Of a stretch of 14,252 nucleotides of DNA, positions 1 through 8,048 are shown in pieces. Numbering within the stretch: the first letter of the stretch is position 1; each line of letters begins with the position of its first letter. The position numbers and the translations under genes are program-made. Source of the stretch: Acetobacteraceae bacterium (GTDB taxonomy: Bacteria; Pseudomonadota; Alphaproteobacteria; Acetobacterales; Acetobacteraceae); contig DAHUXX010000274.1 of the NCBI GenBank assembly GCA_027306955.1, positions 1 through 14,252 on the forward strand, given 5' to 3'. The notes beneath the pieces are model-generated. The model was not told where the DNA came from. It saw nothing but the letters and a program-made list of their open reading frames with translations, and did no database searches.

Positions 1-462
1 GCGCGGCTGCTGCTCGCGGCACCGGAGGACGACACGACAAGCCTCGCGGCGATGGAGACGGGGCTGCGCGCCGGGGTGACGACAGTTGGCGAGATCGGTG
101 CGACGGGCAGGCTGGGCGGGCGGCGGCTGGCGCTCGCGTGCCTCGACCAGGGTGCCACGGGGTTCCTTCTCCTGCGCCGGGTGTGGCCCAGGTGGAAGGA
201 TGAGGGGCAGAAGGGTGGGGTGGGCCGGGAGGATTTCTCCGCGGCCTTCACGCGCTGGCGCATCGCGCCCTCGCCAAGCAGGGGCCAGCATGGCGAGCCG
301 GGGGAGCCGTGCTGGCACCTGCGCCTGCTCGCAGCACGCGGCGGCGCCGAGGGGGAGTGGCTGGTCGAGCCGGGAGGAGAAGATGACGCGGCGCCTGCTC
401 TACGCCTGGCTGCCGGCCTGGCCGCTGACGCGGCTGGATCGCGGATCCGCGCCGCCGGATAG
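1..462 (+). CDS. imuA: ImuA, 3' end only (SOS mutasome accessory protein)
   Basis: This is the C-terminal part of ImuA, a RecA/SulA-like protein that works with ImuB and the DnaE2 polymerase in error-prone translesion synthesis. The gene enters the window already open; the frame starting at base 1 reads through to a TAG at 460-462, giving 153 residues. Recognisable ImuA features are the hydrophobic strand ending GATGFLLLRR, the TRWRIAPSPS motif and the LRLLAARGG..GEWLVE block that normally ends the family. Between the first two lies a charged stretch (WPRWKDEGQKGGVGREDFS region) that looks like a lineage-specific insertion. About 30 residues follow the usual end. The last 80 bp overlap imuB, implying translational coupling. 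The start, and the LexA-controlled promoter expected for such operons, lie upstream of the window. Identification rests on these motifs plus the imuB and dnaE2 neighbours. Confidence 0.85.
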   Translation, partial: ARLLLAAPEDDTTSLAAMETGLRAGVTTVGEIGATGRLGGRRLALACLDQGATGFLLLRRVWPRWKDEGQKGGVGREDFSAAFTRWRIAPSPSRGQHGEPGEPCWHLRLLAARGGAEGEWLVEPGGEDDAAPALRLAAGLAADAAGSRIRAAG

Positions 463-1882
463 GCCGCGCGCGCCCCACTCGCGTGCAACCGTCGCGAGCG
501 AGCGCGGGATGCGCCGCCTCGCCGCGATCTGGCCACCGGCGCCCGGCCTGCACGAGGGCCAGACCCTGGCCGAGGCGCGCGCGATCCTGCCGGACCTCGA
601 GGTGCTGCCCGCGGACCCGGCGGCGGATGCCGGGGCACTGGAGGCCCTGGCACAGGCGGCGACGCGCTTCACCCCGATGGCCGCCGCCGACCCGCCGGAC
701 GGGCTGTGGCTCGACCTCACCGGCTGTGCCGCACTCTGGCCGGACGAGGCATCGATGCTGTGGGCAATCGCCGCCTGGCTCGCGATCCCGGCACGTCTCG
801 CGCTCGCCGGCACCACGGGCGCTGCCTGGGCGCTGGCGCATGCGCCGGACGGGCCGGAACTGCGCCTCTGCCCGCCAGGGGGTGAGGCGAAGGCGCTGGC
901 ACGGCTCTCGCCCACCCTGCTGCGCGTGTCGCCACGCGCCGTGGCGGGGCTGCGCCGGGTGGGGCTTCGGGAGGTCGCGGCGCTGGCACGCATTCCCCGC
1001 GGCGAGCTGACCACGCGCTATGGGAAGGAGGTGGTGCGTCGGCTCGGCCAGGCGCTGGGAGGCGAGGAAGAGCCGATCGCCTGGCCGCCGCCGGCACCCG
1101 CATGGGAGGAACGGCTGGATTTCGCGGAGCCGGCAACGACGGCCTCGACCTTCGAACGCGCGCTCCTGCATCTCGCGGGGCGGCTTTGCCAACGTCTCGC
1201 CGCCGGCGGCCTCGGTGGGCTGCGGTTTTCCGCGTTGTTCCGGCGCACCGATGGCACCGCTGCGCGGATGGCGGTCGGTGCCGCGCGGCCGATGCGCGAC
1301 GCTGCCCGCCTCGCGCGCCTGTTCGCGATGCAGCTCGACACGCTCGATCCTGGGCTCGGCATCGAAACGATGCGGCTATCGGCGGAGGCGGTGGAGAAGG
1401 TCGCGCCGTGCCAGGCGTTGCTCGGCCACGAGGCGCGCACCGCCGACCTCGCGGCGCTGGCGGATTCGCTCGCTGTGAGGCTGGGGCAGGCACGGCTCTG
1501 GCGCCCGGCACCGCGCCCGAGCCATGTGCCGGAGCGCAGCCTCGCGCGGACAGGGGTGATGCAGGCGCCCTCCTGGCTCGCCCCCGCGACGCCGCGCCCG
1601 CTGCGCCTGCTCGCACGGCCCGAGCCGATCATGGCAACAGCGCCGGTGCCGGACGCACCGCCGTTGCAGTTCCGCTGGCAGGGAACCCTGCACCGGGTCC
1701 GCGCCGCGAGCGGGCCCGAGCGCATCGCCGCGGAATGGTGGCGTGACGGCGCCAGGCCGGACCGGCTTCGCGATTATTATCGTGTCGAGACAGCTGACGG
1801 CGCGCGCTGCTGGCTGTTCCGCGCCGGGCTGCACGGCATGCCGCGGCCGCCGCGCTGGTTCCTGCACGGGTTCTTCGCGTGA
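383..1882 (+). CDS. imuB: ImuB, catalytically inactive Y-family polymerase-like hub of the mutasome
   Basis: The 499-residue product is ImuB, which bridges the beta clamp, ImuA and the DnaE2 polymerase in SOS mutagenesis. I chose the ATG at 383 because GGGAGGAG lies just upstream (372-379) and the protein then opens with the family's MTRRLLYAWLPAWPLTRL. The longer open frame back to 86 is a shadow of imuA. The N-terminal part has the palm-like blocks RRLAAIWPPAPGLHEGQTLAEARAILP-type and RFTPMAAADPPDGLWLDLTG (about residues 40-120). The acidic metal-binding residues of active Y-family polymerases are not seen, as is normal for ImuB. The C-terminus carries the typical RDYYRVE...WLFRAGL...PRWFLHGFFA ending. 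A QARLW pentad at about residue 369 is only a weak candidate clamp-binding motif. The gene overlaps imuA by 80 bp and is followed after 7 bp by dnaE2, so the three form one operon. Confidence 0.93.
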   Translation: MTRRLLYAWLPAWPLTRLDRGSAPPDRPRAPHSRATVASERGMRRLAAIWPPAPGLHEGQTLAEARAILPDLEVLPADPAADAGALEALAQAATRFTPMAAADPPDGLWLDLTGCAALWPDEASMLWAIAAWLAIPARLALAGTTGAAWALAHAPDGPELRLCPPGGEAKALARLSPTLLRVSPRAVAGLRRVGLREVAALARIPRGELTTRYGKEVVRRLGQALGGEEEPIAWPPPAPAWEERLDFAEPATTASTFERALLHLAGRLCQRLAAGGLGGLRFSALFRRTDGTAARMAVGAARPMRDAARLARLFAMQLDTLDPGLGIETMRLSAEAVEKVAPCQALLGHEARTADLAALADSLAVRLGQARLWRPAPRPSHVPERSLARTGVMQAPSWLAPATPRPLRLLARPEPIMATAPVPDAPPLQFRWQGTLHRVRAASGPERIAAEWWRDGARPDRLRDYYRVETADGARCWLFRAGLHGMPRPPRWFLHGFFA

Positions 1883-1889
1883 GGGGCCG

Positions 1890-4800
1890 ATGCCTGGCTA
1901 TGCCGAGCTTGTTGTTGCGACCGCCTTCTCCTTCCTGCGCGGCGCCAGCCACGCGACAGAGCTGGTCGCGCGCGCGGCGGAACTTGGCATCGCGGCGCTG
2001 GGCATCGCCGATCGCAACACGGTCGCCGGCGTGGTGCGCGCCCATACCGCTTCGCGAGAGCTGGGGCCCGGCGCCCCGCGCATCCTGCCTGGGGCGCGGC
2101 TGGTTTTCGCCGACGCCACGCCCGACCTCGTGCTGCTGCCACGGGACCGCGCCGCCTGGGGAAGGCTGACCACCCTGCTTACGCACGGCAAGGCCCAAGG
2201 ACGCAAGGGTGGATGCACGCTGTTCCTCTCCGACCTCGAGGCCGCGGCGGCGGGCCAGGCGGCGATCCTGATCCCGCCCACGGATGGGAATTTCGATCCA
2301 AGGCCGTTACAAAAACTGTTCGGCCACAACCTCTCGCTCGCCGCCATCCGCCACTGGCGCGACGACGACGCAAGCCGGCTGCGCCACCTCGCCGGCTTCG
2401 GCATCCCGCTGCTCGCGACCGGCGATATCCTGATGCACACGCCGGAGCGCCGGCCGCTCGCCGACGTGCTCGCCTGCATCCGCGAGAGCACGACGCTGGA
2501 ACAGGCGGGGTCGCTGCTCGCGGCACACGCCGAACGGCACCTCAAGCCGCCCGCGGAGATGGCGCGCCTCTTTGCGGCCTGCCCCGAGGCGATCGCGCGC
2601 ACAATGGCGGTCGCGGATTCCTGCCGCTTCTCGCTCGACCAGCTCACCTACGAATATCCCGACGAGCCGGTGCCGCCTGGTTGCACGCCGGACGGGCACC
2701 TCGCCGCGCTGGCCTGGGAAGGGGCGGCGCGGCGCTGGCCGCAAGGCGTGCCGGAGAACGTGCGCGCGACGATGCAGAAGGAACTCGCCGTCATCGCGGA
2801 GCTTGGCTACGCGCGGTATTTCCTCACCGTCCACGACATCGCCGTCTTCGCCCGCACTCGCGGCATTCTCTGCCAGGGGCGCGGCTCCGCGGCCAACTCC
2901 GCCGTTTGTTACGCACTCGGCATCACCGCCGTGGACCCGACGAAGATCGAGCTGCTGTTCGAGCGCTTCATGTCGGCGGAACGGCGCGAGCCTCCCGACA
3001 TCGACATCGACTTCGAGCACGAGCGGCGCGAGGAGGTGATCCAGTAAATCTACCGCCGCTACGGCCACGACCGCGCGGCGATCGCAGCGACGGTGATCCA
3101 TTTCCGCTCCCGGCGCGCGGTGCGTGAGGTGGGCAAGGTGATGGGCCTGTCGGAGGACACGACGGCGGCACTCTCGGCCGAAAGCTGGAACCCCGGCACC
3201 GGAGAATGGGGCGACGTGCCGTGGCCGGACGAGCGGCTGGAAGCGATCGGGCTCGACCCCGCGAGCCCGGCGCTCGCGCGCACCGTCGCCCTCGCGCGCG
3301 AGATCATGGGCTTGCCGCGCCATCTCTCCCAGCATGTCGGCGGCTTCGTGCTGACGCGCGGCATTCTTTCCGAAACCGTACCGATCGGGCCGGCCGCGAT
3401 GGCGGGGCGGTTCTTCATCGAGTGGGACAAGGACGACATCGACGAGCTCGGCATCATGAAGGTGGATGTGCTGGCACTCGGCATGCTGAGCTGCATCCGC
3501 AAGGCCTTCGCGATGCTGCGCGCGCGGGGCACGAAGCTCGACGGTCTCGCCGCGATCCCGCAGGACGATCCGCTGGTCTATGCCATGCTCCGCCGCGGCG
3601 ACAGCGTCGGCGTGTTCCAGGTGGAGAGCCGGGCGCAGATGAACATGCTGCCGCGCCTCGCGCCGCGCTGTTATTACGATCTCGTCATAGAAGTCGCGAT
3701 CGTCCGGCCCGGCCCGATCCAGGGCGACATGGTCCACCCCTATCTGCGCCGCCGGCAGGGGCTGGAGACGCCCGACTATCCCGCCCCCGACCCCGCGCAC
3801 GGGCCGCCCGACGAGCTTGCCCGCGTGCTCGGGCGCACGTTGGGCGTGCCGCTGTTCCAGGAACAGGCGATGCGCATCGCGATCGAGGCCGCGCGCTTCA
3901 CGCCGGAGGAGGCAAACCGGCTGCGCCGCTCCATGGCGACGTTCCGCAACCTCGGCACCATCCGCGCCTTCCACGACAAGATGGTCGACGGGATGGCGGC
4001 GCGCGGTTACGAGCGCGATTTCGCCGAACGCTGCTTCCACCAGATCGAGGGTTTCGGTACCTACGGGTTTCCGGAAAGCCACGCGGCCAGCTTCGCGCTG
4101 CTCGTCTATGTCTCGGCCTGGATCAAATGCCACCACCCGGCGGTGTTCGCGGCGGCACTGCTCAACGCGCAGCCGATGGGCTTCTACGCGCCGGCCCAGA
4201 TCGTGCGCGACGCGCGCGAGCATGGCGTGCCGGTGCTGGGGGTGGACGCGCAGGCGAGCGCCTGGGACTGTTCGGTGGACGACGCGGGCTGTCTGCGGCT
4301 TGGCTTCCGGCTGATCGACGGGTTCCGCGAGGAGTGGGCGGAGCGGCTGGTCGCGACCCGCGGCGCCGGCTTCGCGGACTTCGCCTCGCTTGCGCGCGCC
4401 GTGCCGCGGGCGGCGCTGATCGCACTCGGCGAGGCGGACGCGCTCGGCGGCCTGGGCGGCGCGCGGCGCGAAGCACTCTGGTCGGCCACAGGCTGGCGGG
4501 AAGCGGACCGGCCGCTGCTGCCGGAGGATGATACGTCCCCCTCGGCGTTGCGCCTGCCACCGCCGGCCAGGGCGGAAGCGGCGATCGAGGACTACCGCAG
4601 CACGGGCCTTTCGTTGCGCGGGCATCCGTTGGGTTTCCTGCGCGCGGGGTTGGCGGGCAATGTCGTGACCTGCGCGCAGGCGGGTATCGCCCCGGACGGC
4701 ACGTTCCTCGCGGTGAGCGGCCTGGTGCTGATCCGTCAGCGCCCGGGCAGCGCCAACGGCGTCGTCTTCGCGACCATCGAGGACGAGAGCGGCATCGTGA

Positions 4801-5024
4801 ACGTGGTGATCTGGCCGGATGTCTCGACACGCTGTCGCGCGGCCCTGCTGGGCGCGCGGCTGCTGCGCGCGGAGGGCAGTATCCAGCGCTGGCAGGGCGC
4901 GAACGGGGTGGCGGTGGTGCACCTGGTGGCGACCCGCCTCGAGGACGAGAGCGCGGCGCTGGCCCGGCTCGACGCCCCTACCGCCCGCGGCGACGAGCTG
5001 CCCCGTTCGCGCGATTTCCGCTGA
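1890..5024 (+). pseudogene. dnaE2: Error-prone DNA polymerase DnaE2 (ImuC), interrupted by an in-frame stop
   Basis: DnaE2 is the C-family polymerase that performs SOS translesion synthesis with ImuA and ImuB. The ATG at 1890 has GAGGGG overlapping the imuB stop as its ribosome site. Full span would be 1044 residues, normal for DnaE2. The PHP domain opens with YAELVVATAFSFLRGASH. The PDIDIDF motif (about residues 369-375) carries catalytic Asp residues, and the third Asp is in KVDVLALG (about 526). The helix-hairpin-helix/finger regions follow, then a C-terminal OB fold from about residue 937, ending in the family-typical SRDFR. Codon 386 (3045-3047) is TAA, where homologs read EEVIQY(I/V)Y; TAC to TAA is one base change. 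The frame, composition and similarity are intact on both sides, so no frameshift is involved. As written, translation gives a 385-residue fragment. A GTG at 3093 could restart a 643-residue fragment lacking PDIDIDF. Neither piece would be an active polymerase. A sequencing error is the main alternative. Confidence 0.9.
3045..3047 (+). other. Ochre nonsense codon inside dnaE2
   Basis: The TAA sits in frame directly after the codons for REEVIQ and before IYRRYGHDRAA, a strongly conserved stretch of C-family polymerases in which this position is a Tyr. The third base (A at 3047) is the only change needed to restore TAC. No slippery run or insertion is visible nearby. Confidence 0.9.
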
Positions 5025-5029
5025 AGCAG

Positions 5030-5070
5030 GGCTCTACGGAGTGACACCGCCTTGCGGTGGCACGCGAGCC
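5030..5070 (+). terminator. Imperfect hairpin after dnaE2, possible factor-assisted terminator
   Basis: Just after the dnaE2 stop, CACCGC (5045-5050) and GCGGTG (5054-5059) pair across a CTT loop. GTG and CAC (5041-5043, 5061-5063) extend the stem past one mismatch, and GGCTC (5030-5034) with GAGCC (5066-5070) can form a basal stem. There is no T-run, so it is not a classical intrinsic terminator. The GTG at 5057 lies inside the stem, which favours the downstream ATG at 5075 as the start of the next gene. Confidence 0.35.
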
Positions 5071-5074
5071 GTCT

Positions 5075-6304
5075 ATGACTGAATTCGTGGAAACCAACGC
5101 CCGACTCGACTGCGGCGCACGCACTCCGCCGCTGCTGTTCCTGCATATTCCGAAGACCGCGGGAACGTCGTTCATCCTGACCCTGCAGAACCTTTTCGGC
5201 GATCGCAGGGTTGCCCGGCTGGACTTCAACGAACCGAGCTTCGAGAGCGTCATCGAGCAATGCGCCGCCGGCGCCGAACCCGGCATCGCGTGCCTGACGG
5301 GCCATGTCCCGGCGCAATATTTCAGGGCGCACTGGAACCGGTTCCTCCCGTTTACGATCCTGCGGCATCCCGTGCGGCGCGTCTTTTCGCTCTACCGCTT
5401 CCTCAAGCGCACCCTGCGAAACCCGGAACAATTCGCCGAGCACGGCCTGTCACCCGGCTTCGACTTCATGGATTTCATTTCCTGCCGGCATCCGCGCGTC
5501 TACGTCCAGACCCATAACGGGATGGTGCGTTTCCTCTGCGGCAACCCCGCGGCGGGCGATCCGGACGCGGAGGGTTTCTGGTCCCGCGCGAAGGACCTGG
5601 AATTCCTCTCCTCCTCGCTTGAGCTTCTCAGCCGGATTCCGTTCGGGATCGTGGAAGACATGGACGAGACGTCCGCGGCCATAAAATATGCCTTCAACAT
5701 TCCGTTCGATCTTGAAATAGCGCACGAGAACGAAACGACGCGCGGCGAGGAAGAAGACAGCGTCATCCACATTCAGAAAATCATCGAGCGGAACTCCCTC
5801 GATCTCGCCTTGTACGAACGCGCCGTCTCGATCTTCCGCGAGAGGGCCGGGAGCCGGTACAATGCCGGCACCCCCAACCCCTCTGTCATCTTCCGCCCCA
5901 CGGTCGGGGTGGCTTCGCCTCTCGATCTCGTCGAGGGACGCCAGGGATTCCACGAATACGAGTCAGAAGGATTTGCCTGGCTGGGCCCGACCGGCCGCGG
6001 CGCCGTCTACTTCGTCGCCCCTGCTCCGCTGTACCGGGTCTCCATGAAGACCTATTCGATAACGGAGGATTATCCTGTCGACCGCCTCACGATAAAGATC
6101 GACGGAAGAGAAGTTCCATTCGAAGTGAAAAGACACGAGTCCAAATGGAATGAGATAGTGACGCGCAGCTTCGCTTCCTCCGGCAGAATCATAAAAATGG
6201 AAATCTCGTCGCCCTGTAACATTCCTGTCGAGCACATCAATCCATCGAGCCGGGATAAAAGGTGTCTTTCGGTCGCTGTTTCGGATATCTCTTTCTATTC
6301 CTGA
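5075..6304 (+). CDS. Sulfotransferase (Sulfotransfer_2-like) with C-terminal beta-sandwich domain
   Basis: This 409-residue protein probably transfers sulfate from PAPS to a glycan or similar acceptor. LLFLHIPKTAGTSF (about residues 20-33) matches the 5'-phosphosulfate-binding loop of the family. FTILRHPVRRVFSLYRFLK (from residue 93) matches the 3'-phosphate-binding Arg/Ser motif. No signal peptide is seen, so the transferase part is likely cytosolic. From about residue 285 the chain changes character into a beta-rich module: GFHEYES..FAWLGP, then LTIKIDGREVPFEV and a final RDKRCLSVAVSDISFYS. This resembles the small beta-sandwich modules attached to alphaproteobacterial glycosyltransferases. 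The 3' half (after about 5660) is richer in A/T, with codons such as ATA and AAA that are rare in its neighbours, suggesting recent acquisition. The ATG at 5075 is preferred over a GTG at 5057, but neither has a good ribosome site. The acceptor cannot be predicted. Confidence 0.8.
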   Translation: MTEFVETNARLDCGARTPPLLFLHIPKTAGTSFILTLQNLFGDRRVARLDFNEPSFESVIEQCAAGAEPGIACLTGHVPAQYFRAHWNRFLPFTILRHPVRRVFSLYRFLKRTLRNPEQFAEHGLSPGFDFMDFISCRHPRVYVQTHNGMVRFLCGNPAAGDPDAEGFWSRAKDLEFLSSSLELLSRIPFGIVEDMDETSAAIKYAFNIPFDLEIAHENETTRGEEEDSVIHIQKIIERNSLDLALYERAVSIFRERAGSRYNAGTPNPSVIFRPTVGVASPLDLVEGRQGFHEYESEGFAWLGPTGRGAVYFVAPAPLYRVSMKTYSITEDYPVDRLTIKIDGREVPFEVKRHESKWNEIVTRSFASSGRIIKMEISSPCNIPVEHINPSSRDKRCLSVAVSDISFYS

Positions 6305-6326
6305 TCGCCGCGTCCTCGTCCGCCGA

Positions 6327-6357
6327 TCGTCGCCGGCACCACGGTGCCGGCCGACGA
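6327..6357 (+). terminator. Strong GC hairpin after the sulfotransferase gene
   Basis: GCCGGCAC (6332-6339) and GTGCCGGC (6344-6351) pair across a CACG loop. TCGTC and GACGA lengthen the stem past a single bulged C (6352). The hairpin begins 22 bp after the stop. It is not followed by a T-tract, so it may act as a Rho-assisted terminator or mRNA-end stabiliser. CCTCGTC at 6314-6320 offers an alternative partner for GACGAGG. Confidence 0.45.
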
Positions 6358-6523
6358 GGGGCAGCCGCGAACGGAAATAGGTCCGAGACGGGCCTTTTCA
6401 GCCCTCCGGGCGGCGGCGTCCATCCTATTCTCGCCACATTCGTCCTCACACTTCGCCCGTCCTTATCCACCCCGCCTTCCCGCCGTTCCTTTGGCTCATC
6501 GCGCCTATTCCAGGAGACACCCC
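6358..6523 (+). promoter_or_regulatory. Leader/promoter region and ribosome site of the RlpA-like gene
   Basis: This gap holds no convincing gene. It is pyrimidine-rich on the plus strand from about 6420 and ends with AGGAG (6512-6516), seven bases before the ATG at 6524; this site decides that start. An upstream open frame from 6344 in the same phase lacks a ribosome site and would bury the signal peptide. I could not identify convincing -35/-10 boxes. Confidence 0.4.
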
Positions 6524-7087
6524 ATGTTCACCCGCCCAGGGTCCGCTCGCGCGGCCTTCGCGCGCCGTATCTTGCCCCACCTCATGGCATCCTTTCTCGT
6601 CGCCACCCCGGCCCTCGCGGCAACGCCGGCCGCGCACCCCGCCACCCCGAAGCCGCTGCGCAAGCTCGCGCGCGCACGCGCCGTTCACCAGCGCCCGTCG
6701 CGCGCCACCGTCGCCCCCTATCTGGCGGACGGCCAGGCGCGGCTGCTCCACGCCGCCTTCTGGCGCCCCGAGGGCGCCTGGCGCCCGGCCCGTCTCGGCT
6801 GGGAGCAGTTCGGTCTCGCCTCCTGGTATGGCGGTCCCGGCTGGCAGGGGCGCCGCACCGCCGCTGGCACGCCGTTCAATGAGCACCAGCTCACCGCGGC
6901 GCACGCCACGCTGCCGCTCGGTTCACGCGTCCTCGTCACCGTCCCCGCGACCGGCCGCTCCGTCGTCGTCACCATCACCGACCGGCCGGGTACGCGAAGC
7001 CGGATCATCGACCTCTCGCGCGCGGCGGCCGCGAAACTCGGTATCCTCAACGCGGGTGTCGCCAGGGTCGAGCTGTCCCTCCTATAG
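6524..7087 (+). CDS. Exported RlpA-like double-psi beta-barrel protein
   Basis: The 187-residue product begins with a Sec signal: positively charged ARRILPH, hydrophobic LMASFLVATPALA, and likely cleavage after ALA near residue 32. An Ala/Arg/Pro-rich linker leads to a double-psi beta-barrel domain at about residues 97-187. The core GLASWYGG, TAAGTPF, LTAAHATLPLGSRVLVT, GRSVVVTITDR and RIIDLSRAAAAKLGI blocks match RlpA closely. RlpA proteins are septal lytic transglycosylases that cleave naked (denuded) glycan strands, often with a C-terminal SPOR domain; none is present here. Of the residues known to matter in Pseudomonas RlpA, the His (about 127) and Asp (about 153) are kept. The Glu of the TASGE motif is replaced by Thr (about 116), so activity is doubtful. 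No lipobox Cys is seen, so it is probably a soluble periplasmic protein. The next gene follows after 8 bp and may be co-transcribed. Confidence 0.82.
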   Translation: MFTRPGSARAAFARRILPHLMASFLVATPALAATPAAHPATPKPLRKLARARAVHQRPSRATVAPYLADGQARLLHAAFWRPEGAWRPARLGWEQFGLASWYGGPGWQGRRTAAGTPFNEHQLTAAHATLPLGSRVLVTVPATGRSVVVTITDRPGTRSRIIDLSRAAAAKLGILNAGVARVELSLL

Positions 7088-7095
7088 TGTAGGGC

Positions 7096-7947
7096 ATGAT
7101 CCCAACCGTCGGCGCGACCGCGCTCCCCGCCGGCACCAGCGTGGCCCTCGCGTCAGGCGAGTGGCGGCCAATCGAGGACCTCGCCCCCGGTGCGATCCTT
7201 GACGGCAAGGCCGTGCTCACGGCGGTCGCGGAGCTGTCAGCGGACGCGGTGACCGATGCCGTGATCGTCGCCGCCGGGGCGATTGCCCCCGAGGCGCCGT
7301 CCATCCCCCTCGTCCTCTCGCCACTGCAATGGATCGCCTTTGGCGACCGGCTCGCCCCGGCCGGCGCGCTCGCCAACGGTACCACCATCCAGCGCCTGCC
7401 CGCTGCGCCGCCGCAATGGTACGCGCTCGCCGCCGACCGTGCCGCGACGCTGACGGCCGAAGGGGTAAGCCTGCCCTTGCCGGGCCCGCGGGGCTTCGCT
7501 GCCCACTTCCGCCCGCTCGCCGCCGGCCCGGAACTGGCCGCGCTCAGGGCCAGTCTGTGCCCGCCGCCGCCGCTACCCGTGCGCCTGATGCTGGGCGGGC
7601 AGGAGCTACCCGTCGTGCTCGCCGCCGATCGTCTCGAGGTCAGCCTTCCAGCCGCGGACGGGGCGCCGGTGACCGTGCTGCGCCTGGTCTCGCCGCCGGG
7701 ACGGCCGCGCGGCACGCTGGATCTGCGTCGTTTCGGCGTGGCCGTTCGGGGAGTCGAGATCGATGGCAAGGCCCTTGCGCTCGACGATCCCGGCTTCGGC
7801 GATGGCTTCTACGCGATCGAGCGCCGCGACAACGCCGCCTGGCGCTGGACCAGCGGCGACGCCACCCTCGAGCTGCCGTCATCCGGGTCTCCCCGCGTGC
7901 TGGTGCTGCACCTGACGTCCTGGCACACCCATCTCGAGCCGGCATGA
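7096..7947 (+). CDS. Hint_2-like protein with degenerate active site and C-terminal beta-sandwich
   Basis: The 283-residue protein matches the Hint_2 (hedgehog/intein-like) pattern common in Acetobacteraceae and Rhodobacteraceae. LPAGTSVALASGEWRPIEDL stands where self-processing members have CFxxGTxI..G...VEDL. Then come PLVLSPLQWIAFGDRLAPA and ALANGTTI (about residues 72-98), equal to the family's LSPxHxxxxDgxLVPA..LvNG. The catalytic Cys position is Ala (about 9), and the His of LSPxH is Gln, so autoprocessing looks lost. From about residue 162 a beta-rich module runs VRLMLGGQELPVVL to DLRRFGVAVRGVEIDG, then GFYAIERRDNAAWRWTSGDA. It shares layout with the tail of the sulfotransferase at 5075. 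No signal peptide or membrane segment is seen. The start has little ribosome-site support (TAGGG at 7090-7094). Its TGA overlaps an ATG (7944) in the next gene's frame. Function is unknown; Hint_2 usually sits at the C-terminus of large secreted proteins, so a free-standing copy is unusual. Confidence 0.72.
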   Translation: MIPTVGATALPAGTSVALASGEWRPIEDLAPGAILDGKAVLTAVAELSADAVTDAVIVAAGAIAPEAPSIPLVLSPLQWIAFGDRLAPAGALANGTTIQRLPAAPPQWYALAADRAATLTAEGVSLPLPGPRGFAAHFRPLAAGPELAALRASLCPPPPLPVRLMLGGQELPVVLAADRLEVSLPAADGAPVTVLRLVSPPGRPRGTLDLRRFGVAVRGVEIDGKALALDDPGFGDGFYAIERRDNAAWRWTSGDATLELPSSGSPRVLVLHLTSWHTHLEPA

Positions 7948-8048
7948 CGTCTCGCGCGGAAACGCGGGCGCGCCCCGGCCGAGGCGGTATGCGGGGGATT
8001 CGAAAATTCGTAACCACCTTCATGACAGCGAGGACCAAAGGCACGCCC

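Noticed and set aside
86..382. Upstream extension of the imuB open frame to a 598-residue protein
   Set aside because: It overlaps imuA coding sequence, has no family similarity, and the ATG at 383 has a strong ribosome site and the conserved ImuB N-terminus.
2307..4922. Very long minus-strand open frame (871 codons) opposite dnaE2
   Set aside because: It is His/Arg/Gly-rich shadow sequence caused by high GC bias and lies opposite clear DnaE2 motifs.
3093..5024. Separate gene starting at GTG 3093
   Set aside because: It is the same frame as dnaE2 after the nonsense codon, has no ribosome site, and begins in the middle of a conserved polymerase motif.
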